DNA of 64,000 nt from Pseudoflavitalea rhizosphaerae (GTDB lineage Bacteria; Bacteroidota; Bacteroidia; Chitinophagales; Chitinophagaceae), in NCBI RefSeq assembly GCF_003991355.1, contig NZ_RCSU01000005.1:354039-418038 (forward strand), written 5' to 3'. How positions within the stretch are numbered: the stretch's first letter is position 1; the number at the start of each line of letters is the position of its first letter. Both the position numbers and the translations under genes were made by a program. Below, piece after piece: positions 46,501 to 55,400 of this stretch. The notes beneath the pieces were generated by a model. That model searched no databases and was not told the origin of the DNA. It worked only from the letters and a program-made list of their open reading frames with translations.

Positions 46501-46919
46501 CCGGGGTCTTTTGTAACGGTTATTGTTTTCGTTGAAAGGATTATCGTTTTTCCCTGGATAATATACTCGATCGGCCGCTCTTTGAAAAGCATATCCAGTA
46601 AAGAAGGGACCGGCATATCCTTTACCTGCAAAGAGACCTTCTTATTGATCTCATCAAACATATCCTGGTTGAGAAAAACTACATAGCCTGTTTGTTTTTC
46701 CACTGAAGCAAACACCTGTTTTAAAGTGAGCTCCTTTCCATTGATACTCACATTCTGGGCAACGCCTTCTGCTTTCACAGACAGGAAAGCAACAAAAAGG
46801 AGAAAAGAAAGCATCCTCATAATTCTCAGCATTTGAGCCGGCAGCCGTATTCCCAACCCCGTTGGCGCTTTGGAATTGCCAACAGGAAATAACCAACTAC
46901 CATAAGCAGTTTTTTGCAT
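43557..46919 (-). CDS. SusC/RagA TonB-dependent transporter with STN domain (locus 3)
   Basis: The protein is 1120 residues from the ATG at 46919; an ATG at 47066 would add 49 residues unlike the family. The start MQKTAYGSWLFPVG with a long basic region before the signal helix (MLSFLLFVAFLSVKAEGVAQ) is common in this family in Chitinophagaceae. The mature protein has STN (LTLKQVFASVEKQTGYVVFL), carboxypeptidase-regulatory-like, plug (NPLIIIDGVPFPLE, DIESIEVLKDADATAIYGSR) and barrel domains. STN connects it to the FecR and sigma factor encoded upstream. Confidence 0.93.
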   Translation of the reverse strand: MQKTAYGSWLFPVGNSKAPTGLGIRLPAQMLRIMRMLSFLLFVAFLSVKAEGVAQNVSINGKELTLKQVFASVEKQTGYVVFLNQDMFDEINKKVSLQVKDMPVPSLLDMLFKERPIEYIIQGKTIILSTKTITVTKDPGLVLFPPPKPVKGKVTDENGQPLAGASISVKNAKTVGITEADGSFSVNVDEGDVIVISYVEHESKEIKITDAIIASGMISVSLNKALAELNEVKVNAGYYTVKDRERTGSISRVNSKTIEQQPVTNPLSALAGRVPGLEIQQSSGLAGAPFKVQIRGQNSLSSGTNPLIIIDGVPFPLETIGNSQVSRHLISGVGIGAISPMNSLNPQDIESIEVLKDADATAIYGSRGSNGVILISTRKAAIGKTRYEVGYNAGFSTISRYMKLMNTEEYLQMREEGFANDGKTPAATDLDINGTWDKSRSKDWQKELVGKTARRNRYFASISGGSQRTSFLLKGTFEDETTVSPGKMKYGRGSALVNLNHKSGDNKFSANFSAIYSTDNNNATARDFYVFAISLPPNMPELRMPDGSLNWNLGPKENPLRYLQQQYESHAKNLNANLNLEYKILKNLEARISAGYSDYRLDEQMVEPFSLMYDPASNVSSAYSSTYANVASRGSWNFEPQLNYGKEFGRSSIQLLAGMTFLKSSSGGTTRSASGFPSDYLIYNFKAALNTNIYSADDVKYAYSAGFGRLNYNYDGRYILNLTARRDASSRFGPDNRSANFAAIGGAWIFSKEKFIDRHLPFLNFGKLRASYGTTGNDQITDYSFLSVYASTGAKYQTGTGLGPIRFENPVLGWEENKKLEFAMELGMFNDRIVTSIAWFRNRSGNQLLSYPLPANTGFSDVMQNIDALIENSGWEFELNTINISKKNFKWRTNFNASIPFSKMISYPGLEYSTNATKYIVGQPLNILRQYEFTGIDFNTGLYTFRDVNKDGVYNYNDRTKFARMGLLFSAGLGNQFTYKNWSFDIFFQLVQQNKNFITYSISMPGYMNNSPKAITDRAVPGVKTGRYQRASTGNPAATNAYSLSYSSDLGPTPANYVKLRNMAIGYNLTELGKSNIGCRIFLQGQNLLTFTSYVGADPETEFKYLPTLRTITFGATLIF

Positions 46920-47124
46920 AATTTGTGAACAGTTTAGGTTGTAAAAATGGTGACAAGTCATTCGATCAGCCCAAACATTGCCGGGAGTGTTCGCTGCACT
47001 TCCGGTTTGTTTTTTTATGGACTGACCATTTTGTTTTTCATGGCCCAATAAAGATGCAATGGTCATGCATCATCAGCATGATGCCATTTCAATTTCATAT
47101 GATAAGTGTAATGAATGGCGAATG

Positions 47125-48300
47125 CTAGGGAAGCACTACCAATGTTCTGTTGTTTTCCAGTTCGAAATGAACTTTTGTTCTTTCCAGGGCAATCAGCATA
47201 CCGCTGAGCGGAACGTCTTTTGTGATCTTTCCCCAGAATTTTATGTCCGGAATTCCATTTTTGTAAACCACATCGATATCATACCATCGTTCGATTTCTT
47301 TCATAACATATTCGAGGGAAGCGTTCTCGAAATTGAAGACCCCGTTCTTCCAGGCCATCACTTTTTCTACATCTACATTGCTGCTAACTGATAATGATGA
47401 ACCATCAGCCTGTACAGCCTGTTGTGCAGGTTTCAGGATTGTGCTGCTGCCAATCTGTGCAGCTGTAACGCGCACCGCGCCATCAATTAATGTAGTATAG
47501 CTTTTATTATCGTCCTGGTATGCGTTCACATTGAAACTGGTGCCTAATACATCGATCTTCATTCCGTTATCAACAACTACGCGGAAAGGTTGCGATGACT
47601 TCTTCGCTACTTCAAAATAAGCTTCCCCGCTGATCTGCACATTGCGCTCCCTGCCTGTAAACGCCGTAGGATATTTGATAGAGCTGGCAGCATTCAGCCA
47701 GACCTTTGTTCCATCCGGCAGGGTCAGTTGATATTGCCTGCCTTTGGGAGTGGACATCGTATTGTACAGTATTCCATTCCCGTTACCTTCATACACCAGT
47801 GCGCCATTTACTACTTTTGCAGTAACGCCATCCTGTAGGGCCACTATTCCATTTTGAACTGAGTCCAGCAACAACTGGCTACCATCTGCCAGCGTGAGAA
47901 CGGCGCCGTCGCGGCCTGGCTGGATCTGCGCCGCGTTGAACTTCGCCACCGGATCTTTCGTATCGTTCCTGTTTTGCATTAATAAGTAAGCGCCAATCCC
48001 CAACACAAGAATCACCGATGCCGCTATCCATTTCCATTTTTGCATAATATGGACCCTGCCGGTAGAAATAGTTTTTTGTTCCTGCATGAATTGCTCCAAC
48101 TGTCCGCTGATCCTTTTATTCCGTTCATTACGGTTCCTGAATTCAAGCGCAATCTGCTCCGCGCTGCTGAATTGATCATACAATACCTGATTGGCTTCGG
48201 AAGATTGCCGCCAGGCTTCCAGTTCCTGTTTTTCTGTTTCAGTCAATATGCCCAGCAGATCCCTGATAATATAGGATGCTATTGTTGCTTCGTTGGTCAT
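47125..48300 (-). CDS. FecR-family anti-sigma factor (locus 3)
   Basis: The 391-residue protein has a cytoplasmic N-terminus, a membrane helix near residues 90-108 (WIAASVILVLGIGAYLLM), a FecR domain (MSTPKGRQYQLTLPDGTKVW, ISGEAYFEVAKK) and a C-terminal DUF4974 domain. It matches the locus 1 FecR closely in length and layout. It transmits the signal of the STN-SusC encoded downstream to the sigma factor encoded upstream. Confidence 0.9.
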   Translation of the reverse strand: MTNEATIASYIIRDLLGILTETEKQELEAWRQSSEANQVLYDQFSSAEQIALEFRNRNERNKRISGQLEQFMQEQKTISTGRVHIMQKWKWIAASVILVLGIGAYLLMQNRNDTKDPVAKFNAAQIQPGRDGAVLTLADGSQLLLDSVQNGIVALQDGVTAKVVNGALVYEGNGNGILYNTMSTPKGRQYQLTLPDGTKVWLNAASSIKYPTAFTGRERNVQISGEAYFEVAKKSSQPFRVVVDNGMKIDVLGTSFNVNAYQDDNKSYTTLIDGAVRVTAAQIGSSTILKPAQQAVQADGSSLSVSSNVDVEKVMAWKNGVFNFENASLEYVMKEIERWYDIDVVYKNGIPDIKFWGKITKDVPLSGMLIALERTKVHFELENNRTLVVLP

Positions 48301-48366
48301 GCATGTGATTATACTAACCTATTACAACAGGCTTGTACTATTGTCACATACAAAAGCAAAGTTTTT

Positions 48367-48942
48367 TTAGAATAGCTGGCAGAACATGATCCAGGAGCGG
48401 AAACTGAGGCGCAGTTGTTTCAATGCCTGGCTTTTTTGATTGCGGACGGTATGTTCATTAATGTGGAGCAGCGCTGCGATCTCCTGGTTGGACCTTCCTT
48501 CCAGGAAGGCCATCGTAAAGATATTGGCTGTTTGTGGCGGTAGTTTTTTCAGGGAAGTTTCTATCCCGCGCATCAGTTCCTCCATGAATTCATGTGCGGC
48601 AAAATCATTTTCTTCACCGGTATTCAGGCGACGCAAGGCTTCAGCTTCCCTGGCCGTTCTTCGTTGCGATAATTTCAGGTGATTGAGACAAAGATTACGT
48701 GCAACGGTGTATAACCAGGGACGTAATGGTTTCTCCGGATCGATAGTATTCCTTTGCAACCAGAGTTTTTGGAACACGGAAGAAGTGAGGTCCTCTGCAT
48801 CCTGTTCAATAAAAATATATTTCCTTACAAAATAGAAAATGGCATCCAGGTGATCATGATACACTACAGTATATGCCTGCTCATCACCTTCGATGATGCG
48901 CCGGAGCAGCCTGTTCTCATCATATGTTTGGTTCTGCAACAC
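48367..48942 (-). CDS. RNA polymerase ECF sigma-70 factor (locus 3)
   Basis: The 191-residue protein has region 2 (FYFVRKYIFIEQDAEDLTSS, VFQKLWLQRN) and region 4 (GRSNQEIAALLHINEHTVRN) with an FecR-linked ECF layout. The start is GTG at 48942, because no in-frame ATG exists after the in-frame stop about ten codons upstream; a TTG follows it. It would drive the operon of SusC, SusD, FG-GAP and DsbD-N genes. Confidence 0.88.
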   Translation of the reverse strand: MLQNQTYDENRLLRRIIEGDEQAYTVVYHDHLDAIFYFVRKYIFIEQDAEDLTSSVFQKLWLQRNTIDPEKPLRPWLYTVARNLCLNHLKLSQRRTAREAEALRRLNTGEENDFAAHEFMEELMRGIETSLKKLPPQTANIFTMAFLEGRSNQEIAALLHINEHTVRNQKSQALKQLRLSFRSWIMFCQLF

Positions 48943-49082
48943 CTTGGCCGGGTACCTGGGATTTAAGCGTTAGTGGGAACGAAATGGAAAATATTTCTCC
49001 TGCATGGGATAAAAATAGAAGGATAAGAGCCTGCATTATACACAAAAAAAATCGAGACAGGGTAAAATGTAAATGGATATTT

Positions 49083-49090
49083 TATTTTTG
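49083..49090 (+). promoter_or_regulatory. -7 promoter element (TATTTTTG) of prmA
   Basis: An exact TAnnTTTG match lies 21 bases before the ATG at 49112. It excludes the longer reading frame that starts at 49073, upstream of the box. Confidence 0.6.
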
Positions 49091-49111
49091 CAGCTTACTC
49101 AATACATCATC

Positions 49112-49927
49112 ATGAATTACTGGCAATATTCTTTCAGACCATTGGGGCAGGAGCAAAGAGAGGTTTTTGTAGCGCAATTGTCTATGATCGGTTTCGAGGG
49201 ATTTGAGGAGGCAGGGGATACGTTGCATGCATTCATTCCTGAGCAGGATCTTGATGAAGCAGCATTGAATGAATTGCTGTTCGAGGGTCTGGAGGTTTCC
49301 AGAAAGCTGATCCCGCCCACCAATTGGAATGCTGAATGGGAAAAGGATTTCGAGCCGGTGATCGTGCATGATTTCGCGAGTATACGCGCACATTTCCATT
49401 CGCCAATTCCGGATGTACAGCATGAGGTGATCATCACTCCGAAGATGAGTTTTGGCACCGGGCACCATGCCACAACTTTCATGATGATCGATTATATGCG
49501 CAGCATCAACTTCAATGATAAATCCGTCCTGGATTTCGGAACAGGAACGGGTGTTCTCGCTATTCTTGCTGAAAAACTCGGCGCAAAAGAAATTGTTGCC
49601 ATCGATAATGACGACTGGAGCATCGATAACGCCAAAGAAAACATCGAAGTGAATGGCTGTACAAAAATAGAATTGTTGAAAGCCGATACTTTGGATCTGG
49701 GCAGGACATTTGATGTGATACTGGCGAACATCAACAAAAATGTATTACTTGTTAATATGACAGGGATCAGACAACATTTGAACGATGGGGGTGTTGTAAT
49801 GATGAGTGGGCTATTGAGTGGCGACAGAAAGGATATTGAAGCAGCAGTAGTGAAAGAAATGTTAAAGGTAGATGATCAGAAAGACCGGCAGAACTGGATA
49901 GCCCTGCAAATAAGTGGAAAACCTTAA
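49112..49927 (+). CDS. prmA: Ribosomal protein L11 methyltransferase
   Basis: The protein is 271 residues from the ATG at 49112. The motifs are the PrmA set: FGTGHHATTFMM before the fold, DFGTGTGVLAIL for S-adenosylmethionine binding, AIDNDDWSIDNAKEN, and DVILANINKNVLL. It trimethylates ribosomal protein L11. It is followed by plsY in the same direction. Confidence 0.92.
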   Translation: MNYWQYSFRPLGQEQREVFVAQLSMIGFEGFEEAGDTLHAFIPEQDLDEAALNELLFEGLEVSRKLIPPTNWNAEWEKDFEPVIVHDFASIRAHFHSPIPDVQHEVIITPKMSFGTGHHATTFMMIDYMRSINFNDKSVLDFGTGTGVLAILAEKLGAKEIVAIDNDDWSIDNAKENIEVNGCTKIELLKADTLDLGRTFDVILANINKNVLLVNMTGIRQHLNDGGVVMMSGLLSGDRKDIEAAVVKEMLKVDDQKDRQNWIALQISGKP

Positions 49928-49937
49928 ATCAACAGGA

Positions 49938-49962
49938 TTTCCGGTGATTTAGTTACCGGAAA
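49938..49962 (+). terminator. Weak hairpin after prmA
   Basis: TTTCCGGT and ACCGGAAA form an 8-bp stem with a 9-base loop. No T-run follows, so termination is doubtful. Confidence 0.35.
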
Positions 49963-50022
49963 GACAATAAGTTGAGTGGTTTTTCCGTATTTTCGTTTTC
50001 CAACTTCAACTTAAACTATTCA

Positions 50023-50688
50023 ATGAAAGAGGTACTACTCATTGTAATAGCGTATTTGATAGGCTCTGTTCCGACCGCTGTTTGGGTCAGTAAGGCTTTC
50101 TTCGGTATTGACATCCGCGAATATGGAAGCGGCAATGCCGGCGCTACGAACACATTCCGCGTTTTAGGTCCCCGCTGGGGAACTTTCGTGATGGCGATCG
50201 ACGTTATCAAGGGGGTTATCGCTACAAGTCTTTACATCGTTTTACCGTTTTATATGACTAATGAGTGGGACAGGACCAACCTGATGATCGGTTTGGGCCT
50301 GGCTGCTGTATTGGGACATATCTTCCCCATCTGGGCCGACTTCCGTGGAGGAAAGGGGGTAGCCACTTTATTCGGTATGATCCTGGCCATTCAGCCACTG
50401 GTGGCTGTTTGTTGTGTGGGCGTTTTCCTGTTGGTGCTCTACCTGACTAGATTCGTTTCGCTGAGCTCCATCCTGGCCAGTGTTGCCTTTGCCGTTCTCA
50501 TCCTTTTTATTTTCAGGGCTGAAGAACCACTTTACAGAGCCTTTGCCATTGCGGTGGCCCTGTTGGTGATCCTGACGCACCAAAAGAATATCACCCGTTT
50601 ACTCAGGGGCAGCGAAAGCAAAGTTCCCATCCTGAAATACCGGGACCGCCGCAAGAGCCGTCGCAGGGAAACTAAGGAGGAAGAGTAA
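50023..50688 (+). CDS. plsY: Glycerol-3-phosphate acyltransferase PlsY
   Basis: The protein is 221 residues from the ATG at 50023, with five membrane helices. The three PlsY motifs are visible: LIGSVPTAVW, GSGNAGATNTFR and the region GHIFPIWADFRGGKGVAT. It transfers an acyl group from acyl-phosphate to glycerol-3-phosphate, the first acylation of phospholipid synthesis. It follows prmA in the same orientation, with about 95 bases between them. Confidence 0.93.
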   Translation: MKEVLLIVIAYLIGSVPTAVWVSKAFFGIDIREYGSGNAGATNTFRVLGPRWGTFVMAIDVIKGVIATSLYIVLPFYMTNEWDRTNLMIGLGLAAVLGHIFPIWADFRGGKGVATLFGMILAIQPLVAVCCVGVFLLVLYLTRFVSLSSILASVAFAVLILFIFRAEEPLYRAFAIAVALLVILTHQKNITRLLRGSESKVPILKYRDRRKSRRRETKEEE

Positions 50689-50775
50689 GGTTTACTTATC
50701 ATTTCTATATTCATTGTTCCATTTTTACCTTTTTTTACAGTCAAGGTTAGGGGAGAGTTATCGATAATTCACTGA

Positions 50776-50804
50776 TTGGTACAAGAATTGATTTTCTAAC
50801 TTTG
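50776..50804 (+). promoter_or_regulatory. Promoter of the M48 peptidase gene
   Basis: TTG at 50776-50778 and TAACTTTG at 50797-50804 (exact -7 match) are spaced by 18 bases. The ATG follows at 50819, giving a leader of only about 9 bases. Confidence 0.6.
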
Positions 50805-50818
50805 TCAAAACATCCTCC

Positions 50819-51628
50819 ATGCAAAAGACACTCATTGCGGCAACACTGGCGTTAGGGCTTGTAAGCTGTAGCCAGAATGCCATCACGGGCAAGAACCAGC
50901 TTACACTTTACAGTGATGCTGACATTCAGAATATGGCCGCACAGCAATACCGTCAATTCCTTTCTGAAAACAAGGTGGTGAGCACCAGCTCCAGTAAAGA
51001 TGCGGAAATGGTGAGGAGAATCGGACAGAGACTGACCACTGCCATCAAAAACTATTACACACAGAAAGGTCTTGGATCAGAGCTCTCAGGCTACCAGTGG
51101 GAATACAACCTGGTAAACTCCAATGAAGTGAATGCCTGGTGTATGCCCGGAGGTAAGATTGTCGTTTATACCGGACTGTTACCCATCACACAGAATGAAG
51201 CTGCGCTGGCCGTTGTAATGGGTCACGAGATCGCACATGCGCTGGCCAAACATGGTAATGAGCGTATGAGCCGCGCTTCACTGGCAGAACTGGGTGGTCA
51301 GGCTTTATCAGTGGCGTTGGCCAACAAAAGCCCTATAGCGCAGAATATCTTCATGCAGGCATATGGTGTAGGAACCAATGTGGGTGTGATGTTGCCATTC
51401 GGCAGGAACCAGGAACTGGAGGCTGATAAGTTCGGATTGATGTTTTCCGCCATGGCAGGATACAATCCACAGGAAGCAATTCCATTGTGGGAAAGAATGG
51501 AAAAAGCCGGAGGAGGCAACAAACCACCTGAATTTTTGAGCACTCACCCTTCAGAGGGAAGACGCATAGAAGAGCTCAAAAAGCTAATGCCTGAGGCACT
51601 TACATATTATAAGCCGGTTGGCAAATAA
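50819..51628 (+). CDS. M48-family metallopeptidase lipoprotein
   Basis: The 269-residue lipoprotein (lipobox LVSC) has the zinc motif GHEIAHALAKHG with His136, Glu137 and His140, and the third ligand in ELEADKFGL. It resembles the LoiP/YggG-type periplasmic M48 proteases attached to the outer membrane. A role in quality control of envelope proteins is likely. It has its own promoter and terminator. Confidence 0.9.
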   Translation: MQKTLIAATLALGLVSCSQNAITGKNQLTLYSDADIQNMAAQQYRQFLSENKVVSTSSSKDAEMVRRIGQRLTTAIKNYYTQKGLGSELSGYQWEYNLVNSNEVNAWCMPGGKIVVYTGLLPITQNEAALAVVMGHEIAHALAKHGNERMSRASLAELGGQALSVALANKSPIAQNIFMQAYGVGTNVGVMLPFGRNQELEADKFGLMFSAMAGYNPQEAIPLWERMEKAGGGNKPPEFLSTHPSEGRRIEELKKLMPEALTYYKPVGK

Positions 51629-51656
51629 TTATATAAGAACTTAATCAGATTTTAAG

Positions 51657-51692
51657 AAAAGCCCGTCCAGTCTCACTGGTACGGGTTTTTGT
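51657..51692 (+). terminator. Terminator after the M48 gene
   Basis: CCCGT..CAGT and ACTG..ACGGG form a stem around CTC, with TTTTTGTTTT after it. Confidence 0.75.
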
Positions 51693-51726
51693 TTTAAAAT
51701 TAGTTTCACTTATTACCTTTTTTTAC

Positions 51727-51734
51727 TACCTTTG
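51727..51734 (+). promoter_or_regulatory. -7 promoter element (TACCTTTG)
   Basis: An exact TAnnTTTG match lies 47 bases before the ATG at 51782. Confidence 0.55.
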
Positions 51735-51781
51735 CAATCCCGTCTTTTTTAACCCTAAGCAATATCAAAAACTTCTCAGGC

Positions 51782-52246
51782 ATGTCGCAAAACTTATTAG
51801 ATAAGCTTCAGCTCCAGGAAGAAAAGAATGTACTGATTCAGGGTCTTCCTTCTTCAATCGAGAAACAATTCGTGAAATTGTCTTTCGCCAAGAATGTAAC
51901 GCCGCTGTTGAAATCGCGTAAGATCGATTTCGCGCTGATATTTGCGGTGAACGAGAATCAACTGAGCTGCATTCTCAAAGATGTGCTTCCGGCACTGAGA
52001 GAGGAAGGCAAATTCTGGATCGCTTATCCGAAATCAACCTCCAAGATCGTGACAGACCTCAACCGTTCATGCAGTTGGAACTGCGTGTGCGATGCAGGAT
52101 TTGAAAGATCAGAAGAAGTGGCCCTCGACCATGTGTGGGTGGCCATTCGTTTTAACCGGGTCAATACGACGAAGCCGGCAGCCACTCCAGCTTCACGTCG
52201 CGTGAGTGCTGGCAAGAGAGCTCCGTCTCCGGTGATGGCAGAGTAA
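51782..52246 (+). CDS. DUF3052-like hypothetical protein
   Basis: The 154-residue protein has a mixed alpha/beta core with VLPALREEGKFWIAYPKSTS, then KIVTDLNRSCSWNCVCDAGF and VALDHVWVAIRFNR, an arrangement that fits the DUF3052/YdeI-like group. The C-terminal 25 residues are Ala/Pro/Arg-rich and probably disordered. It has a promoter and a strong terminator of its own and no informative neighbour. No enzymatic motif was recognised. Confidence 0.7.
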   Translation: MSQNLLDKLQLQEEKNVLIQGLPSSIEKQFVKLSFAKNVTPLLKSRKIDFALIFAVNENQLSCILKDVLPALREEGKFWIAYPKSTSKIVTDLNRSCSWNCVCDAGFERSEEVALDHVWVAIRFNRVNTTKPAATPASRRVSAGKRAPSPVMAE

Positions 52247-52276
52247 TTGTTATTGTGTTCAATAATTTTAGATGTT

Positions 52277-52314
52277 GAAGGGTTCCTGTTGTTCCGGGAA
52301 CCCTTCATTTTTTT
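52277..52314 (+). terminator. Terminator after the DUF3052-like gene
   Basis: GAAGGGTTCC at 52277-52286 pairs perfectly with GGAACCCTTC at 52297-52306, followed by ATTTTTTTG. Confidence 0.9.
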
Positions 52315-52413
52315 GTCCCCTCTACTCATTGGTTAAGCAGCCGCCTTCATCCGTTAAATGTCCCCCCTGCCAATCTGATCTTACGGCTAATTTGGACGCA
52401 TAATTACAGCAAT

Positions 52414-55400
52414 ATGAAAAAGCTATACTTATGCGCTATATTCTTTGCAATTTCCCTGCTTTCCTCACAGGAAACAGTAGCGCAAGGCATCTATCAGTTC
52501 TGGGGCCTCACAAATGCTGGTGGCAGTGTGCATGACCAGGGTACACTCTTTTCTGCCCGCTTCGATGGCACAGGCATCACTACCCGGAATGCATTCAAAA
52601 TATTCACGGGCAACGTAGACCAGTTCTCCGAATCATTTCACGTAGTAAATGGAAAAGTGTACGGCTTCTTCGATGAGTCCGGACCCTACCAGAAAGGGGT
52701 ACTGTATGAATTCGATCCCGTGACGGATAAGTATACCATCAAACTGAATTTACACGATCATCCTTTGTATTATAATACAGGATTTCTCTATACCTACAAT
52801 AATAAATTATACGGGCAGGGCAGTTACCAGGGAACTTCATCGCTTTACGAGTATGATCCATCTGCAAATACATTACTGGTAAAAAAAGCGATAGACCCTT
52901 ATGTCCGCAATTTCATTTTTTACAATAACCAGTTCTATGGCTCGGCCTATCTGGGAGGCGCAAACGATAAGGGATATATCTTCAGATTTGATCCGGTTAC
53001 TTTCACCATCACCAAATTGATGGATATTCCTGTCTGGAGCGGCCCCATCAGCAATTTTCGCCTTTACAATAACAAACTTTACGGCACCGGCAGGGATGCC
53101 GGTATCAATGGTGCCGGAGCCATCGTGGAATATGATCCTGCCACCAACCAGTTGACAGAGAAGGCCAGTCTGGGCACCGCCGATGGGAGCGGAACCGTTA
53201 CATCTTTAAGGCTTTTCAGTGGTAAGTTATACGGCGTTACCACTGCCGGCCTTTTCGATAATACAGGTGTTGTATTCGAATATGATCCATTACAAAATAC
53301 AATCGTAAAGAAGATGGATATTTCAGCAACCAACCCGGTATCCGGTTTTACCGTTTTTCATAATAACCGTTTCTACGGTGTAACCCGTTCCGGGGGAAAT
53401 TTTGATAAAGGCGTTTTGTTCGAATATGATCCGCAAAGCAATGCTTATACCAAAAAGATCCACTTCAATGGCCTGCCGGGCGAATCCCCCCTACCTTTTC
53501 TTGCCGCGATCAGTGGAAAAATGTACGGCGTTGCCACTGCCGGCGGAAGCTATCACGCTGGAACCTTCTTTGAATATGATCCCGCTTCCAATACCATTGC
53601 CAGTGCAGTGGATATGGGAAACAGCGAGGGACATAAACCTTATGGCAAACTGTTGTATTACCAGGGCAAACTGTATGGTTTCACTACCAAAGGTGGGCAA
53701 TACAACAGGGGGGTTATCTATGCTTATGATCTGGTCACAGACAGTTACGAGATCCGTTACCATATGCGCGAGGCCACAGGATACGGGGATATGGAAGGGT
53801 CGATGGTATTGTACAATGGAAGAATGTATGGCATCACCAGGTTCCTGGAGAACGGGGCAGGGGCTTTGTTCGAATTCAATCCATCCAATAACCAATATAC
53901 TGTAAAGCATTCCTTCACCAGCGCCACAGGTTCTTCCCCCATGGCACGCCTGCTGGTATACAACAGTAAGTTGTACGGCACCACCATGTATGGCGGAAAT
54001 ACCAATAGTGGTGTATTATACGAGTTTGATCCTGCTACCGGCACCTACTCAGTGAAAGTACAATTCAGTAATGGTTTCGGCACCAACCCACAGGCAGCAT
54101 TGAGCGCATACAAAGGCAAGCTCTATGGAACCTGCCCGGTTGGCGGTACTAACGATAAAGGCACCATCTTTGAATTTGATCCGGCCATCAACAGTTTCCA
54201 GGTAAGGCATCATTTCACCGAAGCGCAGGGCTACAGGTCTAGTTCCGCCTTAACGTTGTACAATAATAAGTTCTACGGCACCAATGAGATGAATGATGAT
54301 GATGATATCTTTGGAACACTCTTCGAGTTCGATCCTGTTTCGTTCAATGTTGCCCTACGGCATTCATTCACTTTCCCGGAAGGAACTTATCCGCGTAACG
54401 AAATGATCGTTCACAATAAAAAATTATATGGACTGGCAGCGGGCGGCGGCACTGTTGATTATGGCGGCGTCTTCTATGAGTTTGATCCCCAGTTGAACAA
54501 GTGGTCACAGCAATCCACATTCGATTACGATAACGGAAGGTTTCCTTTGTCAACGGGTCTCACGCTGGTGCCGGCCCTGGTGGCGCCGGGAACGCCAGGC
54601 AGTTGCCAGGCCGCCATCCCCGCATACGTAAATGCCGCGAATGCCAATGAATGGATCCCGTTCACGGATGATGAAGGCAATGCTGTGATGGAGATCAACC
54701 CCAATGGCAATATGCTCGGAACAGTGAGGGTGAGTTTCTATACACATAATGGCCCCGTAAGAAAGGATGAAGCCGACCGCTTTTACCTCGACAGGAATAT
54801 TACTGTTTCCGTGGAAAACCAACCCAGCTCACCGGTAAACATCCGGTTGTACATCAAGAAAACGGAATTTGAAACATTGAAAAATACAGCCGGATCCGGT
54901 GTGCAAACTCTGAACGATATAACCGTGTTCAAAAACAATGATGACTGCTCCAATGCTGTACAATCCGTGGCCACGCCCATCGATGCTACCGTAGTGGCCT
55001 GGGGACTCGACTATGTATACCTGGCCGAAGTTTCCTCTTTTTCCTCTTTCTATTTTGCCAGTAAAGCATATACAGCATTACCGCTGAAGCTGGAATATTT
55101 CAAAGGAGAAGCCTTAGCTACCGCCAACGGGCTTGAATGGAAAGCATCTTGCACAGACAATGCAGATTTCATAGTTGAAAGAAGTTTGGATGGAATTAAT
55201 TTCCAACAGATCGGCCTGGTCCTGGCCACGGCAGCGGATTGCCAGCAGCCTTTGCAATTCCCCGATCAGCACCCGCCGGATGGCAAGGCATATTACCGCC
55301 TGCAAATGAAAGATGAAAAAAACACCATCAGTTATTCCAATATCATCATCTTAAACCGCGCCAATACAAAACAGCTCAGCATAAAATTACACCCTAACCC

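Noticed and set aside
46920..47066. 49-residue N-terminal extension of the locus 3 SusC from the ATG at 47066
   Set aside because: The family start MQKTA lies at 46919, and the extension is polar, without a signal helix, and would stand before the normal export signal.
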